Part shown: in pieces, positions 62,139 through 64,000 of the stretch | How the letters are laid out: the number at the start of each line of letters is the position of its first letter | How positions within the stretch are numbered: the stretch's first letter is position 1 | Assembly (NCBI GenBank): GCA_029851415.1 | Contig: CM056743.1 | Span: 89,378,501 to 89,442,500, forward strand | Source of the DNA: Eretmocerus hayati | Lineage: Eukaryota > Arthropoda > Insecta > Hymenoptera > Aphelinidae | DNA: 64,000 bases | Direction of reading: 5' to 3' | Made by a program: the position numbers and the translations under genes | The notes under the pieces: generated by a model | Databases searched by the model: none | Told to the model about the DNA's origin: nothing | What the model saw: only the letters and a program-made list of their open reading frames with translations

Positions 62139-64000
62139 CAGTAAAACCTCTCTTAGCGGCCACCCTATGGGACCGGAAAAAATTGGCCGCTAAGGGAGGT
62201 GGCCGCTTTTGGGAGGTTCCGATAATCCCGACACAAAAGAGACTCATTCCTGGAAGTCAATACATTTAATATCAGCTCAACATTTTAAGCGAACAATAAT
62301 TAGTAAGATCATCACATGAAATAAAGACAATTCGCAGACTCTGAAAAAACTGAATAAGTATTGAATATACTAATATAGATAAAGATATTCGCAATCATGG
62401 ATAAAATACGAGTTTGTTATGTGAATATTAAACATTTCGAACACCATTCCTTATGAAAAAATCCGTGATTGAGGTTTGCGTTTGAGGCTTTTTTATCAGA
62501 TCATTTTCCAGCTTCATTTGTAAATCACAAACCGATCTGAATCCATCGAGGTCGTTGCGACTCATATAGAAATCTTTCAATCCGTTCAGATGGCTCAGAG
62601 CGTCTTCCGTGGTTGGTTTAGATTTCTGTTTATCCTCCGGCTCTGGTACATCTTCTTCCTCATTTTCATTACTCTCTGATTGACTCTCGATAATTGTAGC
62701 AATTTCCAGTGACGTATTCTCCGTCACTAAATCATCATCAGCACTGACGTAAGATGCAACTGATATTCCAAAAGGAGATAGAATCTGCTCGAGATCTGGA
62801 TCGTTCAGAACATCAACAATGGGTACATTGGGCTCATCTTTGTAATTTTCAAAACCAGATCTGACGAAACACTTGTAAACTGTTTCAGGTTTTATTTCTC
62901 TCAGAGCAGACTTCGCCCATACAATAGCATCCAAAACACTTACACTCTTAGTAAGTTCGTGAACTGATTGAGCAGTTTCTATCCTTCGAGAAATGTAACT
63001 CATAGCTTTTTTCCTAAAAAGCAATTTGAAATTTTGAATTATGCCTGCAAAAATAAATCTCTCGTGAATACACAGAGACAATATTCGAGATATAGAAGAC
63101 ATTCACTGAAATAAAAGAGGTACCTTGATCAAGGGGCTGGCATCTCGAAGTTGTGTTAGGGGGCAAAAATACAAGCTTGACATTAGAAAGTTTGAGTTTC
63201 GGGTGGCACGCCGCATTATCAAGAAACAAGATCACATTTCTCTTCTGTCTCTTCATTTTCTTATTGTATTCCTCGAGCCACCAAGACATGATCGGTATTG
63301 TCATCCACGCCGTTTGATTAGATTTCCAATTCACGCCTAAGGTTGTTACATCGATATTCTTGAAACAACGAGGTTTTGCAGCTTTTCCTATGATCAATGG
63401 ATCTTCAAATTCTCCTTCCGTATTCACACAAAGCATCACAGTTAATCTCTCTTTGGCTTTTTTTCCTCCTTGGCATATTTCACCTCTGAGGCTCATCGTC
63501 CGATCTGGCAACATCCTGAAGTACAAACCCAGCTCGTCCAAGTTAGCCCAGTCTCTTGGACTAGTACCACGAGTTACTTGTTCAAGCCTGTCTTTCCAGG
63601 AAATTACGACACTTTCATCAACCGATGCGCCTTCTCCACAGATTTTCTTTGACTGAATTTCGTACCGGATCATAAATTTTTCCAACCAACCATTTGACCC
63701 GGAGAAATTCCTCAAGCCAATTATTGCTGCTGCTTCGCGGGCTTTTTCTTGGAGCAACGGTCCAGAAATTGGGATATTTTTTGATCTGGCTAAACACAAC
63801 CACTGATACACAATATTATTCACAACACCTGATTCAAGCCTCGGAAATTTACGCTTGATATTAGCATTGCCATTCTTCGTGTACAGCTCCAGAATCTCGG
63901 CCTTGTTACTTCTGATTTCATTAACAGCTGTCTTGCTGACTCCAAATCTTTCAGCTGCAACTCTACTGCTCAAGTTTTCTTTTTCACAAATTGTAATTAG
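62139..64000 (-). mobile_element. Tigger/pogo-type DNA transposon, partial (runs off window)
   Basis: The terminal repeat CAGTAAAACCTCTCTTAGCG starts at 62139 after the TA dinucleotide (62137-62138), as expected for the TA target duplication of Tc1-mariner/pogo elements. A subterminal hairpin, TTAGCGGCCA at 62153-62162 with TGGCCGCTAA at 62184-62193, follows. The minus-strand transposase starts beyond 64000, so the other terminus lies outside the window. The insertion sits exactly in the TTA-rich tail of the non-LTR element. Confidence 0.88.
62428..64000 (-). CDS. Tigger-like transposase, two exons, N-terminus outside window
   Basis: Exon 1 (64000-63124) has the end of a CENP-B N-terminal helix-turn-helix (SSRVAAERFGVSKTAV), a Tc5/CENP-B-type DNA-binding domain (KNIPISGPLLQEKAREAA, NGWLEKFMIRY), and the DDE_1 catalytic core: NLDELGLYFRMLP, then ILFLDNAACHP and NTTSRCQPLDQG, carrying the three acidic residues. 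A 79-bp intron (63123-63045; donor GTACCT, acceptor TTTTTGCAG) splits the Gly codon of the QPLDQG motif. Exon 2 (63044-62428) continues with NFKLLFRKKAMSYI and an acidic C-terminus ending NGVRNV. No frameshift or stop is seen in the visible part, so the transposase may be intact. Function: cut-and-paste transposition at TA. Confidence 0.9.

Noticed and set aside
1..64000. tRNA or rRNA genes
   Set aside because: No B-box/A-box pair with a foldable cloverleaf and no rRNA segment was recognised, although an R1-clade element could have suggested 28S rDNA flanks; its flanks are retrotransposon tails.

Overview
The window is eukaryotic, most likely from an arthropod and probably an insect. The evidence is short spliceosomal introns of 78-87 bp with GT-AG ends, an endogenous retrovirus with a baculovirus-F-like envelope, an R1-clade non-LTR retrotransposon, and one exon resembling insect kinesin-13 (Klp10A type). 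The sequence does not fix the species. I see no rRNA or tRNA gene, CRISPR array or bacterial operon. Nearly everything is mobile or repetitive DNA. The host gene content is one kinesin-13 exon (41.2-41.6 kb, minus), a small two-exon coiled-coil gene (31.8-32.4 kb, minus; it could also be transposon-borne) and a weak two-exon candidate (40.75-41.2 kb, plus). Layout: 0-3.3 kb holds a 317-bp tandem duplication, a degenerate duplication and a GC-rich minisatellite. 3.6-6.0 kb is a decayed Ty3/Gypsy-type element that carries an OTU-like cysteine protease domain and ends in an LTR-like block. 6.6-8.4 kb is a long inverted repeat. 8.44-8.85 kb is the 5' end and first exon of a PIF/Harbinger transposon, cut off by a satellite array of about 90 monomers of 142 bp (8.87-21.63 kb) with higher-order periodicity. 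22.78-23.52 kb is a second long inverted repeat, followed by a cluster of heat-shock-element-like palindromes. 25.15-31.02 kb is an almost complete R1-clade element with intact ORF2, inserted in a (TATC)n retrotransposon tail with a 22-bp target duplication. 32.6-33.6 kb holds envelope-like fragments. 35.7-39.8 kb is a 26-bp minisatellite split by a hAT transposon. The hAT copy itself contains an 880-bp element with CACAGTG ends (Transib-like) and a 314-bp LTR-like insert. 41.8-49.7 kb has several pieces of one CR1/L2-like family. 49.7-60.5 kb is an errantivirus-like provirus (gag, PR-RT-RNaseH, a long low-complexity spacer, OTU-like domain, integrase, env), without recognisable LTRs and flanked by two inverted CR1/L2-like copies. 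62.1-64.0 kb is a Tigger/pogo element with a two-exon transposase running off the window. The strongest candidate for something unusual is the OTU-like protease domain between RNase H and integrase, seen in two unrelated-age elements about 50 kb apart, in the company of an intact envelope ORF. The nested insertions give a relative chronology: minisatellite, then hAT, then the Transib-like and LTR-like insertions; retrotransposon tail, then R1-like; CR1/L2-like tail, then Tigger. Limits: all assignments are by eye from motifs, without database searches.
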